Shown: positions 1-5,333 of the stretch, piece after piece
Layout: every line of letters starts with the position of its first letter
Numbering within the stretch: the first letter of the stretch is position 1
Source of the DNA: Oscillospiraceae bacterium
Lineage (GTDB): Bacteria > Bacillota > Clostridia > Oscillospirales > Oscillospiraceae
Direction: 5' to 3'
DNA: 7,471 nucleotides
Assembly (NCBI GenBank): GCA_016296045.1
Contig: JAEDKB010000077.1
Span: 1-7,471, forward strand
The notes under the pieces: model-generated
Databases searched by the model: none
Told to the model about the DNA's origin: nothing
Seen by the model: the letters and a program-made list of their open reading frames with translations, nothing else
Translations under genes and position numbers: made by a program

Positions 1-183
1 GCTCCTCAGAATGACATGGGAGGGAGAGCAAACGAAAAAGATTCTTCGTCGCTGCGCTCCTCAGAATGACATGGGAGGGAGAGCAAACGAAAAAGATTCT
101 TCGTCGCTGCGCTCCTCAGAATGACATGGGAGGGAGAGCAAACGAAAAAGATTCTTCGGTCGCTGCGCTCCCTCAGAATGACA
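1..183 (-). repeat. Tandem array of a short palindromic intergenic repeat, 55-bp period
   Basis: About 3.3 tandem units start with gctcctcaga at 1, 56 and 111, and with a one-base-longer variant at 167. Within each unit is a repeat of about 33 bp. Read on the minus strand it begins ATGTCATTCTGAGG, has the core AGCGCAGCGA and ends CGAAGAATC. Full copies are at 40-72, 95-127 and 150-183, and a partial copy is at the left edge. A constant 22-bp purine-rich spacer (gggagggagagcaaacgaaa and two more bases) separates them. The arms ATTCT/AGAAT can pair, and GC/GC pairs close the core. Units 2 and 3 are nearly identical, which suggests recent tandem duplication; the last copy has an extra g near 159 and an extra c near 171. 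The array lies in the presumed ileS leader, downstream of the T-box terminator. The small reading frames through it are translated repeat and not genes. Confidence 0.9.
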
Positions 184-211
184 GGGGAAGGGGCTGCGCC
201 TGCGTCGGCAC

Positions 212-249
212 AAAAATACACCTCTGTCTCGGTCAAGAGACAGAGGTGT
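212..249 (-). terminator. T-box intrinsic terminator
   Basis: A perfect 13-bp inverted repeat (218-230 with 237-249, arms acacctctgtctc and its complement) has a 6-base loop. On the minus strand it is followed by A and a run of five T (216-212). Its 5' arm in the RNA (CUCUGUCUC, plus 237-245) is the same segment that completes the T-box antiterminator. The two folds are therefore mutually exclusive, as expected for a transcriptional T-box switch. Confidence 0.92.
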
Positions 250-480
250 TTTCTTTAAAAACTCTGCGGTACCACTCTTGTTCCCCGATGGCAGAAAATA
301 CGGATTTTGCAAAATCAGTATAACCGTTTTCGGGGCACTCAAAACGCGGTAACGGACGTGAACCGCTCCGCCTTACTCTATTCGGGCAGAGACTCCGGGG
401 TGATATTCGCACACAGCGCGGCTGCCTTGCATCCTCCGGCAGCTTTCTGAACGCGGCAGACTGTGCTACTCGTCCCCATC
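212..480 (-). promoter_or_regulatory. T-box leader riboswitch, isoleucine specifier (ATC)
   Basis: This is a tRNA-sensing leader that lets transcription continue when uncharged tRNA binds. On the minus strand Stem I starts GATGGGGACGAGTA (480-467), with AGTA forming the 5' side of the specifier loop. The apical stem GCTGCC/GGCAGC (443-438 with 426-421) encloses an 11-base loop GGAGGATGCAA. The 3' side reads GCGAATATCA then CCCC, which pairs with GGGG (477-474). The specifier ATC is at 404-402 and is followed by the usual purine, which means Ile. The T-box motif AGAGTGGTACCGC is at 278-266. The antiterminator pairs AAGAG (279-275) with CTCTT (239-235) and GCAGAG (267-262) with CTCTGT (245-240) around the bulge TGGTACC. 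The TGGT bulge matches a tRNA with discriminator A, as tRNA-Ile has. TAT is an alternative specifier reading but lacks the following purine. The regulated gene, inferred to be ileS, is outside the window. Confidence 0.93.
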
Positions 481-508
481 TTCGTTTTTGGTATGTGATT
501 GTAATGCG

Positions 509-539
509 GATCTTTGATGAACTTTTTTCATCAAGAATC
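509..539. repeat. Inverted repeat, distal copy of the TTGATGAA hairpin
   Basis: The core arms ttgatgaa (514-521) and ttcatcaa (527-534) pair perfectly, and the flanks (gatct/gaatc) pair imperfectly. Its right half is the same 19 nt (523-541) found in the hairpin just after divIVA (809-827), in direct orientation. The left half is diverged. No T-run follows on either strand, so it is not a typical intrinsic terminator. Confidence 0.7.
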
Positions 540-618
540 CCAGACTGTCAAAAAAGCCCGTAACCGTCAAAATCAGAGAATATTTTTGGGCCTTTCCGCT
601 GTTAGGACGATTAGCAAA

Positions 619-677
619 GTCAAAAAGCTTTCCGAACTTTTCAGTTGAAATCATGCTTGCTTCGCAAGGATTTTGAC
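619..677. repeat. Composite inverted repeat with an internal CTTGC-TTC-GCAAG hairpin
   Basis: Outer arms gtcaaaa (619-625) and ttttgac (671-677) enclose a perfect small hairpin, cttgc/gcaag around ttc (656-668). Shorter self-pairing segments lie between (aaaag...ctttt, about 622-641). This gives a branched-structure potential on either strand. I do not recognise the element as a named RNA family. Confidence 0.5.
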
Positions 678-684
678 TTCCATC

Positions 685-732
685 GCAACTCGCGCCCTAC
701 CGTACCTATGTACGCCGACAGGCGCGAGTTGC
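685..732. repeat. Long two-tier hairpin, 12-bp outer stem
   Basis: The arms gcaactcgcgcc (685-696) and ggcgcgagttgc (721-732) are perfectly complementary. An inner stem cgtac/gtacg (701-705 and 710-714) closes a ctat loop. The outer stem is GC-rich and stable. No T-run follows in either direction, so it resembles a repeated palindrome or a structured RNA stem more than a terminator. Confidence 0.8.
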
Positions 733-761
733 TCGGCTTCCGACCTTTTTTAGCAGTCTGC

Positions 762-793
762 CAGCGTGCCGAAAAGGGTTTTTCGACACGCTG
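762..793 (-). repeat. 14-bp hairpin downstream of divIVA
   Basis: The arms 762-775 (cagcgtgccgaaaa) and 780-793 (ttttcgacacgctg) pair over 14 positions around a 4-base loop. The single DNA mismatch (c769 against a786) becomes a G-U pair only in minus-strand RNA, which agrees with transcription from divIVA. There is no U-run after the stem, so termination is uncertain; a role in protecting the 3' end of the mRNA is possible. Confidence 0.75.
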
Positions 794-794
794 T

Positions 795-825
795 GATTCT
801 TGATGAAATTTTTTCATCAAGAATC
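795..825 (-). repeat. 14-bp AT-rich hairpin immediately after divIVA
   Basis: The perfect arms gattcttgatgaaa (795-808) and tttcatcaagaatc (812-825) have a 3-base loop. The stem begins 8 bp beyond the divIVA stop codon and is followed directly by a second hairpin (762-793). Together they look like a 3'-end structure for the sepF-divIVA mRNA, but neither has the trailing U-run of an intrinsic terminator. Half of this hairpin recurs at 523-541. Confidence 0.8.
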
Positions 826-833
826 CCGTGCGA

Positions 834-1547
834 TTAAGGCTTGCCCGGATTGTTGCGGCCGAATTGCAGCTCGTTCAGGAGCTTTTGCTTGGCGGGCGGC
901 AGCTCGCCGTGGAACGACATTTTTTCCGTGGCTTCCTGCGCGGCTTCCGCAGCTTCCTCTTCCTCAGGGCAGGCCGCGTCCATGTTCTGACTGATCTCTT
1001 CAATCAGGGCATCGGCTTTTTCCTCCGGCGTGGGAGCAGACGGCTCTTTGTCAAAATCAAAGGCACGGTTCGGCTCTGCCTTTGCAGGCGCGGGAAGCTC
1101 TGCCGTGCGAAGCTCCTCCAGCAGCTCCAACTGGCGCTTCAGACGCTTTTCCATGCCGTCGATGAATTTTGCGGTGGCAAGCTGCGCAGCTTCCAGACGC
1201 TCCTTCTCGTTGCCGACCAGAACGTCTGCATTCTGCGCCTTTTTCGAGGCGGTCTCTTCCGCCTCACGCAGCAGCTTTGCGCACTTTTTCTCGGTCTCCG
1301 CGATCATCTGATCGCAGGTCTTCTGCGCTGCCATCAGAGCGTTCTGCATGGAACCTTCCTGACGGCGGTATTCCTCCAGCTTTTCAACAAGAATCCGCAT
1401 TTTGCTCTTTAAAACGGAATTCTCTTTGTAAAGGGTGATGTAATCTTCCGTTAGCGGCTCGAGAAAATCATCTACGGAGCCCATATCATAGCCGCCGAAC
1501 ACGGCCTTTTCAAAACTGATTTCCTGGATCTGCTGCGGTGTCAGCAT
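834..1547 (-). CDS. divIVA: DivIVA-family cell division / polar scaffold protein
   Basis: The 237-residue coiled-coil protein is expected to bind curved membrane at poles and septa and recruit partners. The N-terminal DivIVA domain is clear: LTPQQIQ at 2-8 and FGGYDMGSVDDFL at 17-29 match the family pattern TPxDI...F-R-GYD--EV--FL. Charged heptad-like sequence follows from about 35 to 148 and predicts a long parallel coiled coil. The tail (150-237) is proline- and acid-rich and low-complexity. Phe17 is kept, but the Arg18 that in B. subtilis DivIVA helps membrane contact is Gly here, so binding may differ. The start is set by GGAG about 9 bases upstream. It is longer than B. subtilis DivIVA (about 164 aa), mainly in the coiled coil and tail. 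It lies 55 bp after sepF in the order expected for the Bacillota division cluster. Confidence 0.93.
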   Translation of the reverse strand: MLTPQQIQEISFEKAVFGGYDMGSVDDFLEPLTEDYITLYKENSVLKSKMRILVEKLEEYRRQEGSMQNALMAAQKTCDQMIAETEKKCAKLLREAEETASKKAQNADVLVGNEKERLEAAQLATAKFIDGMEKRLKRQLELLEELRTAELPAPAKAEPNRAFDFDKEPSAPTPEEKADALIEEISQNMDAACPEEEEAAEAAQEATEKMSFHGELPPAKQKLLNELQFGRNNPGKP

Positions 1548-1602
1548 AGTGTTCAGCTCCTATCTTATATATGTAGTACGGTTTCGAGAAAAGATGTGCC
1601 GA

Positions 1603-2103
1603 TCAGAAGTACATACCGCTGGTTTCCAGCTCCTCGACCAGATCACCCGTGACATTGACGTTATACGGCGTGATGAGGTAGGTGGAAATGGCGACCTTCT
1701 TGATCTTGCCGTCGAGCGCGTAGGCGCAGCCGGAAAGGAAATCGACCAATCGACGGGCAACGTCTTTGTTGGTGGATTCGAGATTCAGAACCAGGGCCTT
1801 TTTATCACGCAGGTGATCGGCGATATCGGAAACCTGATCGAAACGATCGGGCTTGACCAGAACGACCTGAAGCTGAGCGTTGGAATTGAGATTCACAACG
1901 CGGCCTGCGCCTCTGGCAGCCGGAGCGGGTTCCGGTGCGGCGGAAGAACGGCCGAAGCTGCGGCGCGGAGCCGGACGTTCGGGAACGGCAGCCGGCTCAT
2001 CGTCTTCGTAGCCGTCTTCGTCCTCGTCGTCATAATCATCGTAATCGTCTTCCTGATCGGAATAGGGGTGGGTCAGTTTTCTGATTTCGTCCATCAGTCC
2101 CAT
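1603..2103 (-). CDS. sepF: Cell division protein SepF (YlmF, DUF552)
   Basis: SepF tethers FtsZ filaments to the membrane and shapes the septum. The 166-residue protein has a short N-terminal segment (1-12, MGLMDEIRKLTH) in the place of the membrane-binding amphipathic helix. A very acidic D/E/Y stretch follows (16-36), then a Pro/Ala/Arg linker (38-66). The conserved SepF core is at about 68-152, with VVLVKPDRFDQVSDIADHLR (80-99), VLNLESTN (105-112), RRLVDFLSG (117-125) and YALDGKIKKV (128-137). The start is supported by GGAGGAA about 8 bases upstream. The YlmG and YlmH genes that usually follow sepF are absent, and divIVA comes next. Transcription can come from upstream and probably also from the promoter inside yggS (2282-2254). 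Confidence 0.95.
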   Translation of the reverse strand: MGLMDEIRKLTHPYSDQEDDYDDYDDEDEDGYEDDEPAAVPERPAPRRSFGRSSAAPEPAPAARGAGRVVNLNSNAQLQVVLVKPDRFDQVSDIADHLRDKKALVLNLESTNKDVARRLVDFLSGCAYALDGKIKKVAISTYLITPYNVNVTGDLVEELETSGMYF

Positions 2104-2133
2104 GGTAAATGTTCCTCCATATGTGAAGTATAT

Positions 2134-2829
2134 TTATTTCGTATAGTTGCGCGCACCGAAAATCGCGGTGCCGACGCGGATCATTGTGCTGCCGCAGGCA
2201 ATGGCGTCTTCAAAATCATCGGTCATACCCATCGACAGAATTTCCATGCTACTATTATTATATTTTTTTGTCCTTATGTCAACAGAAATTCTTTGTATTT
2301 CTGTAAAAAATCGACAATTATCCCCGGGATTCTTTGAAATCGGCGGAATTGCCATCAGACCGCGCAGACGGCAATGCGGATAGCTTTCCATGGAGGCGGC
2401 AATGCCCGGCACCTGATCGGGCGAAAAGCCGGATTTGCTCTCCTCGCCGCCGATGTTGATTTCCAGAAGAATGTCCTGCACGATGCCCTGCTTTGCCGCT
2501 TCCTTTTCGATGCACGCAAGCAGCTCCGGACGGTCAACCGACTGGATCAGATCGACCTTGCCGACAACCTGACGAACCTTGTTGGTTTGCAGGTGTCCGA
2601 TAAAATGGACGGGCTTGCCGTCGTAGGCGTGATCGGCAAGCTTTTCCGTCAGCTCCTGCACACGGTTTTCGCCGCAGCAGTCCACGCCGGCGGCAATCGC
2701 CTCACGCACACGGTCTGCATCGTTCATTTTTGTTGCCGCACAGAGCAAAATCTCCTTCGGATCACGCCCTGCTTTCCGAGCGGCCTCCTCCATTCTTGCG
2801 CGGATAAACGCAATGTTTTCTGCAATCAT
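2134..2829 (-). CDS. yggS: YggS/YlmE/PROSC family PLP homeostasis protein
   Basis: This cytoplasmic PLP-binding protein of fold type III has no firmly known reaction. The family buffers pyridoxal phosphate and affects amino-acid pools. At 231 residues it is of normal length. The PLP lysine is K34 in CAATKMND. GENRVQE is at 53-59, HFIGHLQTNK at 75-84, the GGEESKSGF loop at 127-135, SMGMTDDF at 199-206 and the phosphate-binding GSTMIRVGTAIFG at 213-225. Its ATG overlaps the adaptor stop codon (ATGA), suggesting coupled translation, and AAAGGTGA precedes it. Codons in about 2245-2340 (residues 164-195) are strikingly AT-rich against the GC-rich remainder; that patch contains a promoter-like sequence. 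The gene sits next to sepF, as in many Bacillota. Confidence 0.96.
   Translation of the reverse strand: MIAENIAFIRARMEEAARKAGRDPKEILLCAATKMNDADRVREAIAAGVDCCGENRVQELTEKLADHAYDGKPVHFIGHLQTNKVRQVVGKVDLIQSVDRPELLACIEKEAAKQGIVQDILLEINIGGEESKSGFSPDQVPGIAASMESYPHCRLRGLMAIPPISKNPGDNCRFFTEIQRISVDIRTKKYNNSSMEILSMGMTDDFEDAIACGSTMIRVGTAIFGARNYTK
2254..2282 (-). promoter_or_regulatory. Near-consensus sigma-A promoter inside yggS, driving sepF-divIVA
   Basis: On the minus strand a perfect TTGACA (2282-2277) is followed by 17 bases and AATAAT (2259-2254, five of six to consensus). A TATAAT at 2262-2257 also overlaps but is only 14 bases from the -35. The surrounding DNA is unusually AT-rich for this GC-rich gene. 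Transcription would start near 2247, giving a leader of about 144 nt before sepF. The call is an inference from consensus match and position. Confidence 0.62.
2282..2304. promoter_or_regulatory. 8-bp inverted repeat abutting the -35, possible operator
   Basis: The arms acagaaat (2282-2289) and atttctgt (2297-2304) are perfectly complementary around a 7-base spacer. They end at the last base of the TTGACA box. The geometry, a dyad just upstream of and touching the -35, suits a dimeric regulator. It is also part of the yggS coding sequence, so it could be coincidental. No regulator is identified. Confidence 0.4.
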
Positions 2830-4043
2830 GAGCCTATCACCTTTCCGTCGGTTAATTCTTCAGCGGTAATAATCATCTCGTCCTTCGGCCAGAGATAATC
2901 GGTATCGCTGCTATCCCAGGCAACCAGATAGTCGTCGCCGTATTCGCATAATATTTCTACGCTTTTCCAGTCCGCTCTCGCACCCTCGAGCACATAGACC
3001 CCCGTCTGTCCGTCCTCGACATACAGCGCCTCCTTCGGAACGCGCAGTCCCTCAAGGCTGCCGAACTTGATGTCTGCCGTCTGCTGCCGTATCGCCGTTA
3101 CGCATTGCAGCTTTCGGTCGCAGGAAAGAATCAGAAGGCAGGACGTTTCATCCGCCGAGCCGATGCGGTAGATCGTCATGCGAAGCTCCTGCAGGTCGCT
3201 GCCCGAAAAGCTGACATCCAGACGGTCGCCCTCTTCATAGCTCGCAATCCGATCTCTCGGCACCTCGGTGACGTAATACCACGTCTGTCCGGTAATCAGC
3301 CGTCCGATTGCGTCGGGCGGCACGGCTTCCGACTGCTTGTCCAGCGCACGAAAGTCCGTCAGCGTCATCTCACTGAGGGCGCTTGGATGCAGCAGCGTTT
3401 CGTAGCCGTCAACAACGGCGGAATAATAGCCCGACATCGGAGCGATGATCGCGGTGGCATCGTCGGAGGTCTGCGCCTGCAGTGCGGCAATGCGCGCATC
3501 GATCTGCGCAAGCCGCGCCTCAATCTGCTCCTTGTCGTCACCGGAGACGCAGCGCCGCAGAATCAGCGGCTCAAGCTCGGAGGCGCTGTTGTGCATCGCT
3601 TCAAAATTCTGCTTTGCCGTCTGCTTCGACAGAGAAATGATTTTCAGAGAGATCTCCTCGTCGAGCACGGAGGCATTGGCGGCATCCGAGCCGCTGAGCG
3701 TGTGCGTCAGCTCCGCCTTTTGACTCAGAAGCGCGTTCAGCTCCTCCCGATGCGCTCTTGCCTCGCCGGAGGTGTAGCCCGTGGCAACGACCTGTCCGCC
3801 GCCGACGCGCTGACCTTCCGGCTGCTCGCCGACGATGATCGGCATTTCGCTGGTCAAAAGCTCCTCGGAACGCACCACAAAGCCGGAAACGGTTATCCCG
3901 TCGCCGACTTCGCAGTAGACGGCCGTTTCCAGTGTGTATGCGCCGTCGCTGCTCATCACCAGAGAGCACACAACATAGGCAACCAGAAGCACCGCCATCA
4001 GTATGGATGTGAGTTTTAAGTAGAAATCGCCCTGCTTTTTCAT
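2826..4043 (-). CDS. HlyD-like membrane-anchored adaptor protein, function unknown
   Basis: The 405-residue protein has a short cytoplasmic start (MKKQGDFYLK), one membrane segment at about 11-31 and an extracellular remainder. The layout is that of a membrane fusion or periplasmic adaptor protein. A first half-lipoyl/barrel strand region lies at about 45-90, and a helical, partly coiled-coil hairpin at about 93-195. A second lipoyl half follows (IIAPMSGYYSAVVDGYE, 199-215), then a barrel region with the HlyD-like element GLRVPKEALYVEDGQTGVYV (332-351). A longer frame reaches 4112 but would overlap hfq. The ATG at 4043 has GGGGAG at good spacing and begins 34 bp after hfq. No ABC, MFS or RND partner is in the window. 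I recall similar HlyD-annotated genes beside yggS-sepF in other Clostridia, which would suggest an envelope or division-linked role. That role is inference. Confidence 0.8.
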   Translation of the reverse strand: MKKQGDFYLKLTSILMAVLLVAYVVCSLVMSSDGAYTLETAVYCEVGDGITVSGFVVRSEELLTSEMPIIVGEQPEGQRVGGGQVVATGYTSGEARAHREELNALLSQKAELTHTLSGSDAANASVLDEEISLKIISLSKQTAKQNFEAMHNSASELEPLILRRCVSGDDKEQIEARLAQIDARIAALQAQTSDDATAIIAPMSGYYSAVVDGYETLLHPSALSEMTLTDFRALDKQSEAVPPDAIGRLITGQTWYYVTEVPRDRIASYEEGDRLDVSFSGSDLQELRMTIYRIGSADETSCLLILSCDRKLQCVTAIRQQTADIKFGSLEGLRVPKEALYVEDGQTGVYVLEGARADWKSVEILCEYGDDYLVAWDSSDTDYLWPKDEMIITAEELTDGKVIGS

Positions 4044-4077
4044 GGAATTCTCCCCTGCGAGGGCAGGATCCGGAGGA

Positions 4078-4299
4078 TTACAGCGCCGTTCGGATGGGCT
4101 GCAGCGGTACAAGCGTGGAAATTGCGTGCTTGTAAATCATCTGCTGTTTGCCCTCAGAGCTGAGTACGACGACAAAATTGTCGAAGCCGGTTACGATTCC
4201 CTTCATCTGGAAACCGTTCATCAGGAACATCGTGACCGGGGTGTGCTCTTTGCGGACCTCGTTTAAAATCAAATCCTGCAGATTTTCTGTGTTTGCCAT
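4078..4299 (-). CDS. hfq: RNA chaperone Hfq
   Basis: This 73-residue Sm-like protein forms a hexameric ring that binds small RNAs and mRNAs. The family signature is complete: NLQD at 6-9 with Gln8, [18 protein letters not shown] at 12-29, the Sm1 region with GFDNFVVVL at 38-46, and the Sm2 motif YKHAIST at 56-62, whose Lys57-His58 line the proximal pore. The rim patch reads RKEH (16-19), less basic than the RRER of E. coli, as is usual in Gram-positive Hfq. The C-terminal tail is very short (LQPIRTAL). The start is preceded by AAGAGGT. The gene follows miaA, a very common arrangement. The 103-bp gap between them holds a GC-rich hairpin and a possible promoter. Confidence 0.97.
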   Translation of the reverse strand: MANTENLQDLILNEVRKEHTPVTMFLMNGFQMKGIVTGFDNFVVVLSSEGKQQMIYKHAISTLVPLQPIRTAL

Positions 4300-4336
4300 A
4301 TAGGTACCTCTTTTCTTGTTTTTTTAGGATACCTAT
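4300..4336 (-). promoter_or_regulatory. hfq leader hairpin with A-rich loop overlapping the ribosome binding site
   Basis: On the minus strand ATAGGTA (4336-4330) pairs with TACCTAT (4306-4300), and CC/GG extends the stem past a bulged base. The 3' arm lies directly before the ATG and includes the GG of the AGAGGT ribosome binding site. The loop is purine-rich (AAAAAAACAAGAAAAGA), resembling A-R repeats bound by the distal face of Gram-positive Hfq. A TACAAT (4342-4337) immediately upstream could make the transcript begin at this stem. An autoregulatory role is inference. Confidence 0.4.
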
Positions 4337-4343
4337 ATTGTAG

Positions 4344-4385
4344 CCGCGGCAAGGTGTCAGAAGCAGTCGAAAGCTGTCGCCGCGG
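4344..4385 (-). other. GC-rich hairpin in the miaA-hfq gap
   Basis: The arms ccgcggc (4344-4350) and gccgcgg (4379-4385) pair over 7 bp around a 28-base loop that has its own small AGC/GCT pairing. No T-run follows on the minus strand, so it is not a clear terminator. It could be an mRNA processing or stability structure between miaA and hfq. Confidence 0.5.
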
Positions 4386-4402
4386 TAAAATCTCTTGCTT
4401 TT

Positions 4403-5332
4403 TTATTCTGTCTCGGCAAATGTCATTGCTTTGACAAAAATTTCGTCAAAACGCGGCGCATCCGGAAGCTCGATCCAATGAATTCGACCGTTTCGGCGGA
4501 ACCAGGTGCGCTGACGCTTGGCATAGCGGCGCGAGCCCTGCTGAATGAGCGCTTTGGCTTCCTCCAGCGAGCCCTCCCCGCGCAGATATGCCGTCAGCTC
4601 CTTGTAGCCGATGGCCTGCATGGCCGTGCAGCTTGCCGGAACGCCGCGGTCGAGCAGACTGCGAACCTCCTCGACCAGACCCTGCGCGAACATTTCCTCC
4701 ACGCGCTGATCGATCCGCGCATAGAGGGCACTTCGGTTGACATAATCCAGACCAATCCAGGTCGGAGCGTACTTGTCGGGCTGCTGCTTTGTTTCCAGAT
4801 TGTGCTGCGTCATGGTCTTGCCGGTTTCCAGAAAGACCTCCAGCGCCCGGAGGATGCGTTTTTCATTGGACGGGTGGATGCGCGCAGCCGATTCCGGATC
4901 GACGGCGCGAAGCCGTTCTACCAAAACGTCAATGCCCTGCTCGCGTGCAATGCGCGTCAGCTCCTCACGCCGCCCCGTTTCGGGAAAGGGCGCAAACTGC
5001 CGTCCGGCAATCAGAGAATCGACATACAATCCCGTGCCGCCGACAATGATGACGCGTTTTCCGCGTGCGAGAATGTCTTGCATACAGGCATCCGCTTGGT
5101 TTACATAACGTCCAACGGAAAAATCCTCCGAGGGGTCGATACAATCGATCATATGATGCTTTACGCCGTCCATCTCCGCCTGTGTCGGCTTGGCGGTGCC
5201 GATGTCCATGCCGCGGTAAAGCTGCATGGAATCGCAGGAAACGATTTCGGCATTGAGCTGCTTGGCAAGCGCGACGGACAGCTTTGTTTTTCCCGTGGCG
5301 GTCGGGCCGACGATACAGAAAATACGGTTCAT
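4403..5332 (-). CDS. miaA: tRNA dimethylallyltransferase MiaA
   Basis: MiaA transfers the dimethylallyl group to N6 of A37 in tRNAs that read codons starting with U. This is the first step to i6A/ms2i6A. The 309-residue protein has the Walker A loop GPTATGKT (9-16), the substrate-binding VSCDSMQLYRGMDIGTAKPT (31-50) with Asp34, KHHMIDCIDP (58-67), VGGTGLY (97-103), KRILRALEV (158-166), TAMQAIGYKE (236-245) and the tRNA-contacting RRYAKRQRTWFRR (268-280). Length is normal. An upstream in-frame ATG would add 16 residues inside mutL. The ATG at 5332 is preferred because the protein then starts at the conserved beta strand and AGAGGG lies just upstream. It is separated from the mutL stop by one base, so translation is probably coupled. 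Confidence 0.97.
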   Translation of the reverse strand: MNRIFCIVGPTATGKTKLSVALAKQLNAEIVSCDSMQLYRGMDIGTAKPTQAEMDGVKHHMIDCIDPSEDFSVGRYVNQADACMQDILARGKRVIIVGGTGLYVDSLIAGRQFAPFPETGRREELTRIAREQGIDVLVERLRAVDPESAARIHPSNEKRILRALEVFLETGKTMTQHNLETKQQPDKYAPTWIGLDYVNRSALYARIDQRVEEMFAQGLVEEVRSLLDRGVPASCTAMQAIGYKELTAYLRGEGSLEEAKALIQQGSRRYAKRQRTWFRRNGRIHWIELPDAPRFDEIFVKAMTFAETE

Positions 5333-5333
5333 G

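Larger units (their letters stand above)
480..833. other. Gene-free, hairpin-rich interval between divIVA and the T-box
   Basis: About 350 bp without a convincing gene. It holds at least five inverted repeats, listed separately, and a 19-nt direct repeat (523-541 and 809-827, ttttttcatcaagaatccc). A minus-strand reading frame of 62 codons (654-466) starts directly after a small CTTGC-TTC-GCAAG hairpin. It lacks a convincing ribosome binding site, runs into the T-box leader and looks unlike any family I recognise. On the minus strand a weak GCCC/GGGC pairing ends in GGGCTTTTTT (564-555) and could end the divIVA transcript. The T-box promoter must lie here or further upstream; the only hint is an isolated TACAAT (503-498) without a good -35. 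Confidence 0.7.

Noticed and set aside
1..183. Left array as a CRISPR
   Set aside because: Both the repeat and the 22-bp spacer are constant between units; CRISPR spacers are unique. It is a simple tandem repeat.
6..342. Small reading frames through the left repeat array and T-box, on both strands
   Set aside because: They are translations of the palindromic repeat (peptides with CHSEERSDEESF) and of the T-box RNA, with no ribosome binding site or family resemblance.
498..503. TACAAT as the -10 of the T-box promoter
   Set aside because: The position before Stem I is suitable, but no acceptable -35 is found at 15-19 bases upstream, so only an isolated hexamer supports it.
546..551. TTGACA on the minus strand as a -35 box
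   Set aside because: At 17-18 bases downstream the sequence is AAAAAA or AAAAAG, a poor -10.
466..654. 62-codon minus-strand reading frame (MISTEKFGKLFDFANRP...)
   Set aside because: It has no good ribosome binding site, starts right after a hairpin, includes a repeat hairpin in its coding part and runs into T-box Stem I. No family is recognised. A real small protein is not excluded.
3105..4019. Long plus-strand reading frames opposite the adaptor gene, and similarly opposite miaA, mutL and divIVA
   Set aside because: They are antisense shadows in GC-rich coding DNA, with Arg/Ser/Ala-rich composition and no motifs. The minus-strand genes are unambiguous.
4044..4112. 23-residue N-terminal extension of the adaptor protein
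   Set aside because: It would overlap the end of hfq and has no ribosome binding site; the ATG at 4043 has GGGGAG and leads straight into the membrane segment.
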